Assembly: GCF_029953305.1 (NCBI RefSeq)
Contig: NZ_JASBAN010000001.1
Location: 1,915,001-1,979,000, forward strand
Direction of reading: 5' to 3'
Length of the DNA stretch: 64,000 bases
Source of the DNA: Commensalibacter nepenthis
GTDB lineage: Bacteria; Pseudomonadota; Alphaproteobacteria; Acetobacterales; Acetobacteraceae
Made by a program: the position numbers and the translations under genes. The notes under the pieces were generated by a model. It was not told the origin of the DNA. It did not search any database and saw nothing but the letters and a program-made list of their open reading frames with translations. This document shows positions 1 through 9,348 of this stretch, piece after piece (position 1 is the first letter of the stretch; every line of letters begins with the position of its first letter).

Positions 1-24
1 TAACCTCAATACGGCTGGGATGAA

Positions 25-1002
25 ATGTTTAACAGTAAACAATATACGAAAACACGACAATTATTTCAGTTAAGATATGCCAATGAATGGACAGGTGGAT
101 TGGTGTTATTATGCCTGTTGGCTTTTGTCGGAGCCGTGATTGAGGCAGGTGTGTTAAGAGACTGGATGACACCCGCAGCAGAGTTAAATATTGTTTTGCC
201 CCAAACTGGGGTGGATAATTTATCTGTTGGGGATAATGTCGAGGTTTTTGGGATTAGTGCGGGAACTATTAAGAAGATTAATGTTAATCCTGATGGTGGG
301 CTATCCGCTGTTGCTGCGATTGATCCGAAATTAACCACTTTTATTCGACGCGATAGCCAAGCAACTATCAAAAGACAGTTTGCGGTTGCTGGGGCGGCAT
401 ATGTATCAATTACACGGGGATATAGTACAAAACTTGATTGGAAATATGCAGTATTGGTGGCGAAAACAGAGCCTAATCCTGCGGATCAGATTTCTCAAAT
501 GGTCATGCAGATTCATGAACGCATCGTTCCAACAATGGATAGTGCGAAGAATATGATGGCTTCTTTGGAAATGATTGTTGAAAATATTCAACAGGGTAAA
601 GGGTCTATTGGTCAGCTTGTGAATAATGATGAATTGATACGTCGTGCCGAAAATATGGTTCAGACATTGAATAATATCATTGAACAATTACAACCGATCG
701 AAAATAATTTGAATAAAGTTGTAACCCACGCAGATACAATGGTCGTTAATTTTGGTAAAGTTTCCAAAAATATTGCGCAGGCTTCACCAAGCTTGGTTCC
801 TATTGCTAAAAATTTAGTTCCAATTAGTAAGAATGTAAAAGATTCTACAGAGCAATTACCTGCAATGATGACGCAATTACAATCTACTGTTGCTGATTTA
901 CAGAAGTTAATTGTTCAAGTTAAAGGATTGTGGCTATTGGGGGGGAATGGAAAAGAGCCTCGCCGTTCAAAACGCTTGCCAGCACGTGAGGTCAGACCAT
1001 GA
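25..1002 (+). CDS. MCE-domain (MlaD-type) lipid transport protein
   Basis: Substrate-binding component of an MlaFEDB-type ABC system that moves phospholipids between inner and outer membranes. An N-terminal membrane anchor (about residues 23-42) is followed by one MCE domain (about 52-131) with the typical 'GDNVEVFGISAGTIKKI' pattern. A long helical C-terminal part (about 155-300) follows, as in MCE proteins that multimerise; at 325 aa it is longer than E. coli MlaD (about 180 aa). The stop overlaps the next start as ATGA, so the two genes are translationally coupled. The ATP-binding and permease genes presumably lie upstream, outside the window; bases 1-24 may hold the end of one of them. 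Family assignment is firm, the transported lipid is inferred. Confidence 0.85.
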   Translation: MFNSKQYTKTRQLFQLRYANEWTGGLVLLCLLAFVGAVIEAGVLRDWMTPAAELNIVLPQTGVDNLSVGDNVEVFGISAGTIKKINVNPDGGLSAVAAIDPKLTTFIRRDSQATIKRQFAVAGAAYVSITRGYSTKLDWKYAVLVAKTEPNPADQISQMVMQIHERIVPTMDSAKNMMASLEMIVENIQQGKGSIGQLVNNDELIRRAENMVQTLNNIIEQLQPIENNLNKVVTHADTMVVNFGKVSKNIAQASPSLVPIAKNLVPISKNVKDSTEQLPAMMTQLQSTVADLQKLIVQVKGLWLLGGNGKEPRRSKRLPAREVRP

Positions 1003-1925
1003 GGTTTTTTTATAAAAATTGTGCATTATTCGTACCGGTCCTTATAGGATTGGCTGCTTGTGGTGGTGGACAAGAGCCTGATCCTGTGCGGGATGATCCT
1101 TTTGATCGCACGATGAATGTTGCGGATGAGGCGGTTTTTTATGATCGTTTGCAACAAGCTGAAACCAGTTATCAAAAATCTTTTGACTATGCGATTACCA
1201 GTGATGACGCAGCGAATATCAATGATGCGGGTTATAATTTAGCTATTATTCAACTTGGATTGAATAATGTACAAGATGCATTAAAAACTGTGGCAAAAAC
1301 CAGTAACGAGCTGAAAATTCGAAGACAAGAAAACAGCCCTCAATTAGAGTTGATAAGTGCTGCTATATTTTATCGTATGAATCGGTTTTTAGACGCCGCT
1401 TTGGCAGCAAAGCAAGCGGAGAAAAGCAAAGATGAAGATATCCAAGAACGTGCGTATTTTTTATCAGCTTTGATTGCAAATGATGAAAATAATTTAAATG
1501 AGGTTGCTCAGTATTCTCAAAAATTAGATCAACTTTTATCGCAAAGCAAAGCTAAAATAGAAGAGAGTTGGAAAGCGGATCAAAAAGAATTACATGCTTT
1601 GCTAGCTTACAAACAAGGGGAATTTGATCAAGCTATGACCAACGCCAAAGAGGCGCAAGACATTCGTCGTAACCAAGTCGAATATCGTGCAATGGTCAGG
1701 ACATTGGCGTTGCAAGGATTGATTAGTGAAGGTGAAAAAAACTTTATTTCAGCGGCACAATTTTATGTCAGAGCTGGAAAAAGTGCATTATTACTGAAAG
1801 ATTATGCAGAGGCAAAAAAATATTTAGATCGTGCAGCTGGCCTTCATGCTGATCAATTAACATATCAATTAGCGTCTGATGCTTTGATTGATTTGGGGAA
1901 AAAAACAAAGAAAACATCAGAGTAA
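999..1925 (+). CDS. TPR-like outer-membrane/periplasmic lipoprotein
   Basis: A lipoprotein of 308 aa. The signal peptide ends in the lipobox LAAC, with Cys21 the predicted lipidated residue, followed by a Gly-rich linker. The rest is almost entirely alpha-helical with Ala/Tyr-rich TPR-like repeats (for example around residues 45-110 and 195-290). It begins inside the stop codon of the MCE gene (ATGA overlap), so it is very probably part of the same lipid-transport operon, perhaps as an accessory scaffold in the periplasm. I do not recognise a specific named family, and it does not look like the usual ABC-associated auxiliary lipoprotein. The role is inferred from operon position only. Confidence 0.75.
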   Translation: MRFFYKNCALFVPVLIGLAACGGGQEPDPVRDDPFDRTMNVADEAVFYDRLQQAETSYQKSFDYAITSDDAANINDAGYNLAIIQLGLNNVQDALKTVAKTSNELKIRRQENSPQLELISAAIFYRMNRFLDAALAAKQAEKSKDEDIQERAYFLSALIANDENNLNEVAQYSQKLDQLLSQSKAKIEESWKADQKELHALLAYKQGEFDQAMTNAKEAQDIRRNQVEYRAMVRTLALQGLISEGEKNFISAAQFYVRAGKSALLLKDYAEAKKYLDRAAGLHADQLTYQLASDALIDLGKKTKKTSE

Positions 1926-1933
1926 TTGTTTAT

Positions 1934-1970
1934 AAGATCGTCATTATTAATGATTATGGCGGTCTTTAAT
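1934..1970. terminator. Bidirectional terminator hairpin
   Basis: An 11-bp stem (1934-1944 with 1956-1966, two G-U pairs on the plus strand) lies between the convergent lipoprotein and DUF423 genes and runs into the last codons of the latter. A short T-run follows on the plus strand. Confidence 0.5.
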
Positions 1971-2360
1971 TAAAAATGCTGCAATGGTTAAATAGAGCCA
2001 TGTGATAATCAGTGTGCTGCCCCCCATTGGAGCCAGAGGAACAGGCGGGTGAGATCCGGTTAATGCTGTATAAAAAACAGCTCCACAAAATAACCAAAGC
2101 CCGATATTGAACGCACATCCTATGATGTTCAGATGAATAGAAGGTTGCCAAATTTTCTGTAAAATAGAAACTGCAATTAATGCGACGCTATGAATAAATA
2201 AGATTGTATCAGCAATGCGAGCCATTTCTCTGCCATTATCTATAAAATATTGATCAGGAAGGTGGGAAGTAAATGAAGAGAGAATGACAGCGGTCATTCC
2301 ATAAAATGCACCCGTTGCTAGCCAAAAGCGAGTAGAGAAAAAAGATGTTTTTGAAGACAT
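1947..2360 (-). CDS. DUF423 (YgdD/TMEM256-like) membrane protein
   Basis: A small inner-membrane protein of 137 aa with four hydrophobic segments (about residues 12-30, 50-68, 80-101 and 115-131). The third and fourth are joined by 'ALTGSHPPVPLAPMGG', which matches the conserved 'LTG...APIGG' signature of DUF423 proteins; an Ile-His pair in the second segment is also typical. The biochemical function of the family is unknown. The gene is monocistronic and converges on the TPR lipoprotein gene, sharing a terminator hairpin with it. An overlapping reading frame at 1966-2151 is a shadow. Confidence 0.8.
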   Translation of the reverse strand: MSSKTSFFSTRFWLATGAFYGMTAVILSSFTSHLPDQYFIDNGREMARIADTILFIHSVALIAVSILQKIWQPSIHLNIIGCAFNIGLWLFCGAVFYTALTGSHPPVPLAPMGGSTLIITWLYLTIAAFLIKDRHNH

Positions 2361-2579
2361 GTCAGAACAATCAGATGATAAGAATTATAATTTTATTTCA
2401 AAAATCAAAATAACAGTTATTTTTAATTGAGAATAATTATTATTATGAGCAAAAACAAGGCTTATCTTATAATTTTAAACGAAATGATAATTGTAGGTTA
2501 GAATTTATCTAAAATAAGAACAAGATCTTTATAGAAATATTATATATACAAATTGTGAAAGATTGAGGAGTGTTACGCA

Positions 2580-3188
2580 ATGTCAAAAATGGTTTTACAA
2601 AATACACACACTTTGTGGGATGGCCATTCACAGTTAGAAATGACAGAAATGATTCAACAATATGATGACGGATCTACAAAATCTTTGAAGAGAGAAGTGT
2701 TGAAGGCTCGCGATAGTGTCGTTGTTTTATTATATCGTCAAGATACAAAGAAATTGGTGTTGACTTCTCAATGGCGTGCACCGATTGTCTTTCGCGGTGA
2801 TAATCAACCTGTGATTGAAGCATGTGCAGGAAATATCGATCAAAAAGATTTCGAAAACCATCAACAAGATGTTTTGGCAGCAGCAAAAGCGGCAGCAATC
2901 AGAGAAGTAGAAGAAGAAACAGGATGGCATATTGCTGAGCTTGATTATTTATATGCATTATATAGTTGTTCAGGAATATCTACTGAAAAATTATATTATT
3001 TTATTGCCAGTGTAGATGAAAAAATACAGCAAGGTGGTGGTGTTCGTGAAGAAGGTGAAGATATTGCAGTGCTAGAAGTGACTTTACAAGAAGCCATTAA
3101 AAAAATTGAAAAAGGTGAAATCGTAGATTTAAAGACAGTTGTTTTGATTCATTATATTCAATTACATCTTGTTGATTATTTTAATTAA
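2580..3188 (+). CDS. nudK: Nudix hydrolase, GDP-mannose pyrophosphatase NudK-like
   Basis: Hydrolyses nucleoside-diphosphate sugars such as GDP-mannose or ADP-ribose. The Nudix box core is visible as 'REVEEETGW' (residues 108-116), preceded by the 'EACAGNID' segment (80-87) that supplies the conserved Gly. The 'GGGVREEGEDIAVLEV' stretch (about 152-167) is characteristic of the NudK/YffH/AdpP subgroup and separates it from MutT. The length of 202 aa fits that subgroup. A sequence reading TGAGGAG lies just upstream of the ATG. The gene stands alone between AT-rich spacers. Substrate preference among NDP-sugars cannot be read from sequence. Confidence 0.82.
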   Translation: MSKMVLQNTHTLWDGHSQLEMTEMIQQYDDGSTKSLKREVLKARDSVVVLLYRQDTKKLVLTSQWRAPIVFRGDNQPVIEACAGNIDQKDFENHQQDVLAAAKAAAIREVEEETGWHIAELDYLYALYSCSGISTEKLYYFIASVDEKIQQGGGVREEGEDIAVLEVTLQEAIKKIEKGEIVDLKTVVLIHYIQLHLVDYFN

Positions 3189-3426
3189 TTAATAATTAAT
3201 GTGCTTTAAGGTGTAATTTGCAAATTATTGTTTTTCGTGTATGCTGATTGAATGCAAATACAATCATTAATACATAATGGTTATTATTTAAAAGCTGGGT
3301 AATAATAGAGAATTATATGATTTTATCTGTTACTTTGCTCTATAATTGTGGCTATTCAATCATAATATTATTTGATACTGATTATTATCTTACATTATTC
3401 AACTATAGTTATTTAAGGGGTTAAAC

Positions 3427-4986
3427 GTGGTATTTCGTCGAGATCTTTTACGTTCAGCTGCGGGTATTTCATTAGCCAGTGTGGTAGGAGAAGCAACGGG
3501 TTCATTAGTACCCCATGCGGCAGCCGCTGACAGCAAAGCAAGTGATGATGATAAAGGCAAGCCTTTTGATCAAACAACTGTCCGGCAATTGGCTCGTGAT
3601 ATGGCCAAAACGTCTTACAAAGCTCCTAGTAATAAATTGCCAGATGCGATTGATAAACTCGATTTTGATGGTTTTCGCAGTATTGAATTTAAACCAGAGA
3701 GTGCTTTGTGGCATGGCAGTAATTTAAATTTCGAAGTGCAATTTTTCCCCAGAGGCTTTTTATACAGACCCCGCATTGATATTTATGAAGTGGTTGATGG
3801 GGTTTCTAAACCAGTACCTTATAATCCTGATATGTTTAATTATAAAAATCCAAAATTACGAGTTGAGGATAATTTAGGTTTTTCTGGATTGAAGCTGATG
3901 ACAAGGCTGAATCAAAAAGATGTATTCGAAGAATTTGCTGTATTTTTAGGTGCTTCCTATTTCCGCGCAGTTTCTAAGGGACAACAATATGGGTTATCAG
4001 CACGTGGTTTTGCCAAAGGAACAGCCGATCCTCAAGGGGAAGAATTCCCGTTATTCAGAGCTTTTTGGATTGTCCAACCCAAATCTGGAATTGAATCCCT
4101 TGTGATTTATGCATTGCTCGATAGTCCGTCTTTGACGGGGGCATTTAAATTTACAATTCGTCCAGGGGATACAACGACATTCGATGTGGAAAGTTATTTT
4201 TATCCACGCAAGACCATTGCTAATGGTGGCGTAGCTCCGTTGACAGGTATGTTTTATTTTGATGCGAATAATCGTAACCATGTTGATGACTGGCGACCTG
4301 CTGCCCATGATAGTGAGGGATTGTTAATGTGGACAGGAACAGGCGAGCAAATATGGCGTCCTTTGAATAATCCTGTTGATTTACAATATTCTGTATTTAT
4401 GGATACAGCTCCCAAAGGGTTTGGTTTAATTCAGCGCAAACGTGATTTCTCTCAATATGAAGATTTGGCTTTGCATTATGAATTACGTCCGTCATTATGG
4501 GTAGAGCCCGTTGGTGAATGGCAATCCGGAAGTATGAATTTGGTTGAAATTCCTACACCAAGTGAAGTGAATGATAATATTGTTGCATTTTGGCGTCCAA
4601 AACAGCCTTTTAAAGAGGGTGGGGAATATTCTTTTACCTATCGTTTATATTGGGGATGGGATAATCCGTGGACTTCAGACCTTGCAAGAGTGGCAGCAAC
4701 GCGTGTTGGTGCAGTGGTTGATAAACCCGATGTTCGTTTTTTCTGTATTGATTTTTTTGATGGACCTTTGACTCATTTCCCAACTAATAAACAACTGACA
4801 TTAAATGTTACAAGTTCGACAGGTAAAATCAGCAATATTGTGGTAGAGCCCAATCCAGTTACTCATGGATGGCGAACGACTTTTGAATTTGCACCTGAAA
4901 ATGCAAAAACAGCAGAATTAAAATGTGTTTTAATGGATGGCGATCAACCTATTTCTGAAAAATGGATGTATCGTTGGACAGCATAG
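3427..4986 (+). CDS. opgG: Periplasmic glucan biosynthesis protein OpgG/OpgD
   Basis: Periplasmic protein needed to make osmoregulated beta-glucans from chains extruded by OpgH. The 519-aa protein covers the whole MdoG family: 'KPESALWHG', 'FLGASYFRAV', 'QYGLSARG' and 'KGFGLIQRKRDFSQYED' are all present. The N-terminus 'FRRDLLRSAAG' (residues 3-13) is a twin-arginine signal, with likely cleavage after the Ala run near residue 34, so it is probably exported folded; Tat export is known for OpgD, while E. coli OpgG uses Sec. The start is GTG, chosen because AAGGGG ends six bases before it. Its partner opgH lies 2 kb downstream, separated by a minus-strand transporter. Confidence 0.9.
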   Translation: MVFRRDLLRSAAGISLASVVGEATGSLVPHAAAADSKASDDDKGKPFDQTTVRQLARDMAKTSYKAPSNKLPDAIDKLDFDGFRSIEFKPESALWHGSNLNFEVQFFPRGFLYRPRIDIYEVVDGVSKPVPYNPDMFNYKNPKLRVEDNLGFSGLKLMTRLNQKDVFEEFAVFLGASYFRAVSKGQQYGLSARGFAKGTADPQGEEFPLFRAFWIVQPKSGIESLVIYALLDSPSLTGAFKFTIRPGDTTTFDVESYFYPRKTIANGGVAPLTGMFYFDANNRNHVDDWRPAAHDSEGLLMWTGTGEQIWRPLNNPVDLQYSVFMDTAPKGFGLIQRKRDFSQYEDLALHYELRPSLWVEPVGEWQSGSMNLVEIPTPSEVNDNIVAFWRPKQPFKEGGEYSFTYRLYWGWDNPWTSDLARVAATRVGAVVDKPDVRFFCIDFFDGPLTHFPTNKQLTLNVTSSTGKISNIVVEPNPVTHGWRTTFEFAPENAKTAELKCVLMDGDQPISEKWMYRWTA

Positions 4987-5007
4987 TATTTGTTACATAG
5001 TAATCTT

Positions 5008-5044
5008 AAAAGCTTAGATTAAATGACAATCTAGGCTTTTTTTA
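5008..5044 (+). terminator. Rho-independent terminator after opgG
   Basis: A 13-bp stem (5008-5020 with 5028-5040, one G-U pair) with a 7-base loop and a run of seven T. It sits between convergent opgG and the SulP gene, so it may also act weakly on the minus strand. Confidence 0.8.
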
Positions 5045-5045
5045 A

Positions 5046-6782
5046 TCAAATATTATTTAACCATCTTGTGGCTATATTGCGTGCATGTTGAAAATTAGAG
5101 CAGTATGTCAGTCTGCCTTGTGTTTTTTGTAAGCCTGCACGCTTTAACGAAAGGATAATTTCAGTCGAAACACCAACAAAAATCAAAGATTGATCATTAT
5201 TAAATATTTGTTTTTTGATTGATTGTAGCCCTGATATGGTGGTGCCATCCATACTGATAACATCTTTCATATCCAGAATAATAATTTTCTTATGTAGATT
5301 ATCATAAGATCTAAAAGAGGCGATTGTTCTTTCTGTAACGCCAAAGAATAGAGGACCATTAATATCAAAAACAACAACATCTTTTGCTATTTCATCTAAT
5401 TCTGGATGTTCCTCAATGAGGGATGTTTTAGAGGCATGGGTCATGCTGCGGATGAATAAAATAGCTGACAAAGCTACCCCAACCGCCACGGCGATGACCA
5501 TATCGAAAATAATCGTTAAACCAAAGCAGATGAGTAAAACGCTGACATCGCTACGTGGTGCGGTCTTGATGGTTTGAATACAATGTTTTGCTTCGCTCAT
5601 ATTCCATGCAACAATGAATAATAAAGCACCCAAAGATGCCATTGGAACATAGCCAAGCAAGGATGCAAAAAGTACAACCGCTAATAACACAAAAATGGCA
5701 TGAATGATTGCTGCAATAGGGGATTTGGCACCACTGCGGATACTGGTGGCTGTTCTGGCAATCGCTGCGGTTGCAGTGATCCCACCAAAAAGAGGTGCAA
5801 TGATATTTCCAATACCTTGCCCAATTAACTCGGCATTGGGATTATGTTTTGTATTGGTTAATTCATCCGCAATAACCGCACATAATAAAGATTCGATGGC
5901 GCCTAATGTTGCAATGGCAAAGGCTGGACCAATCAATGAATGAATAAGATTAAACGTAATCATTAATGGCTGACCATCAGGACCTGGCAATGCCCAAGGC
6001 ATAATTAAAGAAGGAGGAATAGGAGGGATGCCATTGCCACTGGTTCCATTTGCGTTCCAAGTAAAGTTAGAAGCGATGGTTTTAATATCGGCACCATTGA
6101 TGCCTTTATTGATAAAATAGGCAACAATACCGCCAACAATTAACCCAACCAAAGGTGCAGGAAGAGGGATTTTAAATTTTGGCCATAAGATCAAAAGGAT
6201 CAAAGTAAATAAACCAACCCCCATTTCATAAGGATTGATGGTTCCTAATGATGAAAAAATGATACTGATATTTTCAATAAAATTATCACCAAGTTTTGAG
6301 GTATGTAGCCCCAGAAAATCTGGGATTTGAAGGATTGCAATAATGATTGCAATTCCCGCGGTAAATCCTAATATAACAGGATATGGGACAAAACGAATGA
6401 GCTGTCCCATCTTACTCAGTCCCATCAAAAGCAGGATAATCCCTGCCATCATCGTTGCTAGAAGTAGCCCGCCAATGCCATAATCTTTAACAATTGGAAA
6501 TAAAATAACAACAAAAGCGGCTGTTGGTCCAGAGATATTAAAACGTGATCCGCCAGTTAAAGCAATCAAAGCACCAGCAACGATTGCAGTATATAATCCA
6601 TGTTCGGGTGGAACGCCAGTGGCAATCGCTAATGCCATAGAAAGGGGAACAGCAACCGTGCCGATCGTCAGACCAGCCAAGGCATCATTTTTAAAATCAG
6701 AAAACTTATAGCCACCGCGAAAAGTATCAATAATTCCCGTAGCAATTGGGGGTGGTTTCAGAATAGTTTTTTTACTTTGCAT
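5046..6782 (-). CDS. SulP-family inorganic anion transporter with STAS domain
   Basis: Inner-membrane anion permease of the SulP/SLC26 family (sulfate, bicarbonate or other anions). The N-terminal half has 10 or more membrane segments, beginning with the family pattern 'DALAGLTIGTVAVPLSMALA'. A C-terminal STAS domain covers roughly the last 110 residues ('VVVFDINGPLFFGV', 'IILDMKDVISMDGT'). I take ATG at 6782 as start (578 aa): GAGG sits seven bases upstream of it, whereas the in-frame TTG at 6788 is almost on top of that Shine-Dalgarno site. The gene is inserted on the opposite strand between opgG and opgH. Substrate cannot be told from sequence. Confidence 0.88.
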   Translation of the reverse strand: MQSKKTILKPPPIATGIIDTFRGGYKFSDFKNDALAGLTIGTVAVPLSMALAIATGVPPEHGLYTAIVAGALIALTGGSRFNISGPTAAFVVILFPIVKDYGIGGLLLATMMAGIILLLMGLSKMGQLIRFVPYPVILGFTAGIAIIIAILQIPDFLGLHTSKLGDNFIENISIIFSSLGTINPYEMGVGLFTLILLILWPKFKIPLPAPLVGLIVGGIVAYFINKGINGADIKTIASNFTWNANGTSGNGIPPIPPSLIMPWALPGPDGQPLMITFNLIHSLIGPAFAIATLGAIESLLCAVIADELTNTKHNPNAELIGQGIGNIIAPLFGGITATAAIARTATSIRSGAKSPIAAIIHAIFVLLAVVLFASLLGYVPMASLGALLFIVAWNMSEAKHCIQTIKTAPRSDVSVLLICFGLTIIFDMVIAVAVGVALSAILFIRSMTHASKTSLIEEHPELDEIAKDVVVFDINGPLFFGVTERTIASFRSYDNLHKKIIILDMKDVISMDGTTISGLQSIKKQIFNNDQSLIFVGVSTEIILSLKRAGLQKTQGRLTYCSNFQHARNIATRWLNNI

Positions 6783-7057
6783 ATACAATCCTCGTTATAA
6801 TTGCGTCATAGATGAGTATTTTCAAGAAGAACTGCAGAAACGAGATCTCAATCTTGTATAAAATAGGTTACAAGAATTAATTTTTTTTAAAAGAGAATTG
6901 TTACTAATATCTTATAAAGATTGATTGAATGAGGAAAGAATAAATTTTCTTTATATTATAGTCTTCTTGATTTATAGTGACTGGCTGATTATTTGTATTG
7001 GTTAGGAGTAATGAATTACTTATGACTGAACTTTATAATGTTTCGTGTCATAATTTT

Positions 7058-7062
7058 GGAGG
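7058..7062 (+). promoter_or_regulatory. Strong RBS fixing the opgH start
   Basis: GGAGG eight bases before GTG 7071. It argues for that codon over the in-frame ATG at 7038, which has no purine-rich site upstream. Confidence 0.7.
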
Positions 7063-7070
7063 AAAATAAA

Positions 7071-9236
7071 GTGAACACTGACGATTTATCTCAAAGTCAA
7101 AATACGGATAAACCCGTTTTTGTTGTTTTGCCTCCTGAAACGCCTATTGATATGCCAATACAAAATTTGCAGGCAAACCCAAATGTGCATGGCAGACCGA
7201 AACAACCTGTAACGCAAGCATCAAATATTGTATTGAGACGTTTATTTGTTTTTATCGTGTCAATTGCTTTGACCGCCTATGCTTCTTATGAAATGAATTT
7301 GGTCTTTAACAGTTACGGTATGACCGCTTTGGGGCTAATTATTCTTGTTATCTTTACCATATTATTTTTCTGGATTGCTTTTTCATTTGCGTCATCCTTG
7401 GGTGGATTTGTTGAACAGCTCAGTAAAGGAGGGGGATTATCACTTGGTATTAATCCAAAAGATCCTTTGCCTTCTTTACAGAAAAAAACAGCTGTTTTAA
7501 TGCCGACTTATAACGAAGACCCACATCGTGTATTAGCAGGGCTTAAGGCAATTTACGACAGTATCCAAGCGACGGGTCAAGGACAACATTTTGATTTCTT
7601 TATTTTATCAGACACAACCAATCCCGACGTTTGGGTAGAAGAAGAGGCTGCTTTTTTACGGTTTCGTCAACAAACAGGCGATGACAACCATATTTTTTAT
7701 CGTCGTCGTTTTAAAAATACAGACCGTAAAGCAGGGAATTTAGCCGATTGGGTTCGTCGATTTGGCGGTGGTTACGATCATATGTTGAGCCTTGACGCTG
7801 ATAGCTTAATGGAAGGGGATACGGTTGTTCGTATTTGTGCTGCCATGGAAGCTAACGAAGGTGTTGGATTAATTCAAACATTGCCAGTGATTGTGAACGG
7901 CACCACACTTTTTGCACGTCTGCAACAATTTGCTGGTCGTGTTTATGGACCAACAATTGCTTATGGAATTGCATGGTGGCATGGGTCTGAAAGTAATTAT
8001 TGGGGACATAACGCCGTTATTCGTATTAAGGCATTTGCAGAACAAGCAGGGATGCCTCATTTACCATCTGCGCGCAAGCCTTTTGGTGGAATGATTATGA
8101 GTCATGACTTTGTTGAAGCTGCATTGATGCGTCGGGGACGTTGGGCCATTCACATGGTGCCAGCATTACAAGGATCATATGAAGAAAGCCCTCCATCTTT
8201 GACTGATATTGCCGTCAGAGATCGCCGCTGGTGTCAAGGTAATCTGCAACATATTATGGTTATTCCAACTAAAAAGCTTAGTTGGATTAGCCGAATTCAT
8301 ATGTTAACTGGCATTGGTGCTTATGTAATGTCACCATTATGGTTGTTATCATTATTAGTGGGTATTATGGTTTCGCTACAAGCTTTGTTTGTAAAACCAG
8401 AATATTTCACGGGAACAGATCGCGTTTTATTTCCGAATTGGCCTCAAGTTGATCCTGTCTTGGCTAAATACGTGTTTATTTTAACAATGTTGGTCTTGCT
8501 TGCGCCAAAATTTTTGGCTTGGATCGCAATGTTCTTTAATCCAGAGTTGCGTAAGGGATGTGGCGGTTCCATAAAAGCACTATCTTCCATTTTCTTGGAA
8601 ACTTTAATTGGTGGGTTAATCGCCCCGATTGCTATGCTCATTCAAACAACTGCGGTGATGTCCATTTTGCTAGGATATGATTCTGGTTGGAATGCACAGC
8701 GCAGAGATGTGGGTTTTATTCCCATCAAAGACGTTGTTCGAGATTATTGGCGACATACTGCTTTTGGGATTTTAATGGGAGTTTGTGCTTGGGAAGTTTC
8801 TCCATCTTTATTCTTTTGGATGACGCCTGTGTTATTAGGGTTATTGTTGGCCATCCCACTTGTATGGATTACCTCTAGCCAGCGTTTTGGCGCCTTTTGT
8901 ATGAAAATTGGATTGTTGATTATTCCAGAGGAAACCGCACGCCCTGATATTTTAAGACGCGATCGTATTGAAAAAAGAAGAGTGATGGATATGGAAGTGC
9001 AAGACGCATTTTCAACTTTGGTAAAGGATCCTCACCTTGTAGCATTACACATGTCATGCCTGCCTCCTGAGCGTCAGAAAGGTGAGCCAATTAATCCGCA
9101 TTATTTGGTAGGTATGGTAAAATTGAACGAAGTTGATAATCAAGATCAAGCAATGCAGGTGATGACCCATGATGAAAAGTCAGCTTTATTATCTAGTCGT
9201 AAAGCTATCGAAAAGTTCTTGAACTTACCTGTTTAA
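7071..9236 (+). CDS. opgH: Glucans biosynthesis glucosyltransferase OpgH
   Basis: Inner-membrane family 2 glucosyltransferase that polymerises UDP-glucose into the backbone of osmoregulated periplasmic glucans and extrudes it to OpgG. Counting from the GTG start (721 aa), two N-terminal membrane segments (about 55-110) precede the cytoplasmic catalytic domain with 'MPTYNE' (144-149), the 'DAD' metal motif (242-244) and the 'RRWCQGN' acceptor-site motif, the family's (Q/R)xxRW element (385-391). Several C-terminal membrane helices follow. The ATG at 7038 would add 11 residues, but the GGAGG site favours GTG. A 280-bp spacer to the divergent SulP gene must hold its own promoter, since it is not co-transcribed with opgG. 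Confidence 0.92.
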   Translation: MNTDDLSQSQNTDKPVFVVLPPETPIDMPIQNLQANPNVHGRPKQPVTQASNIVLRRLFVFIVSIALTAYASYEMNLVFNSYGMTALGLIILVIFTILFFWIAFSFASSLGGFVEQLSKGGGLSLGINPKDPLPSLQKKTAVLMPTYNEDPHRVLAGLKAIYDSIQATGQGQHFDFFILSDTTNPDVWVEEEAAFLRFRQQTGDDNHIFYRRRFKNTDRKAGNLADWVRRFGGGYDHMLSLDADSLMEGDTVVRICAAMEANEGVGLIQTLPVIVNGTTLFARLQQFAGRVYGPTIAYGIAWWHGSESNYWGHNAVIRIKAFAEQAGMPHLPSARKPFGGMIMSHDFVEAALMRRGRWAIHMVPALQGSYEESPPSLTDIAVRDRRWCQGNLQHIMVIPTKKLSWISRIHMLTGIGAYVMSPLWLLSLLVGIMVSLQALFVKPEYFTGTDRVLFPNWPQVDPVLAKYVFILTMLVLLAPKFLAWIAMFFNPELRKGCGGSIKALSSIFLETLIGGLIAPIAMLIQTTAVMSILLGYDSGWNAQRRDVGFIPIKDVVRDYWRHTAFGILMGVCAWEVSPSLFFWMTPVLLGLLLAIPLVWITSSQRFGAFCMKIGLLIIPEETARPDILRRDRIEKRRVMDMEVQDAFSTLVKDPHLVALHMSCLPPERQKGEPINPHYLVGMVKLNEVDNQDQAMQVMTHDEKSALLSSRKAIEKFLNLPV

Positions 9237-9274
9237 GAAAAAGACTTAATGCTTTAATTTTTCAACTGGTATGT

Positions 9275-9315
9275 AAGATATTGGTCGAGCTCAAAAGAGA
9301 CCAATATCTTTTGTA
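9275..9315 (+). terminator. Terminator after opgH
   Basis: A perfect 12-bp stem (9275-9286 with 9299-9310) with a 12-base loop and a short TTTTG tail. It lies between convergent opgH and the methylase gene, so it may serve both. Confidence 0.7.
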
Positions 9316-9348
9316 TAAAAAAGAATAAGATGTTACAACGCAAAGATT

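Noticed and set aside
5704-5943. A 79-codon frame antisense to the SulP gene, and many similar antisense frames.
   Set aside because: They lie inside well-supported genes, lack Shine-Dalgarno sites and show no family resemblance.
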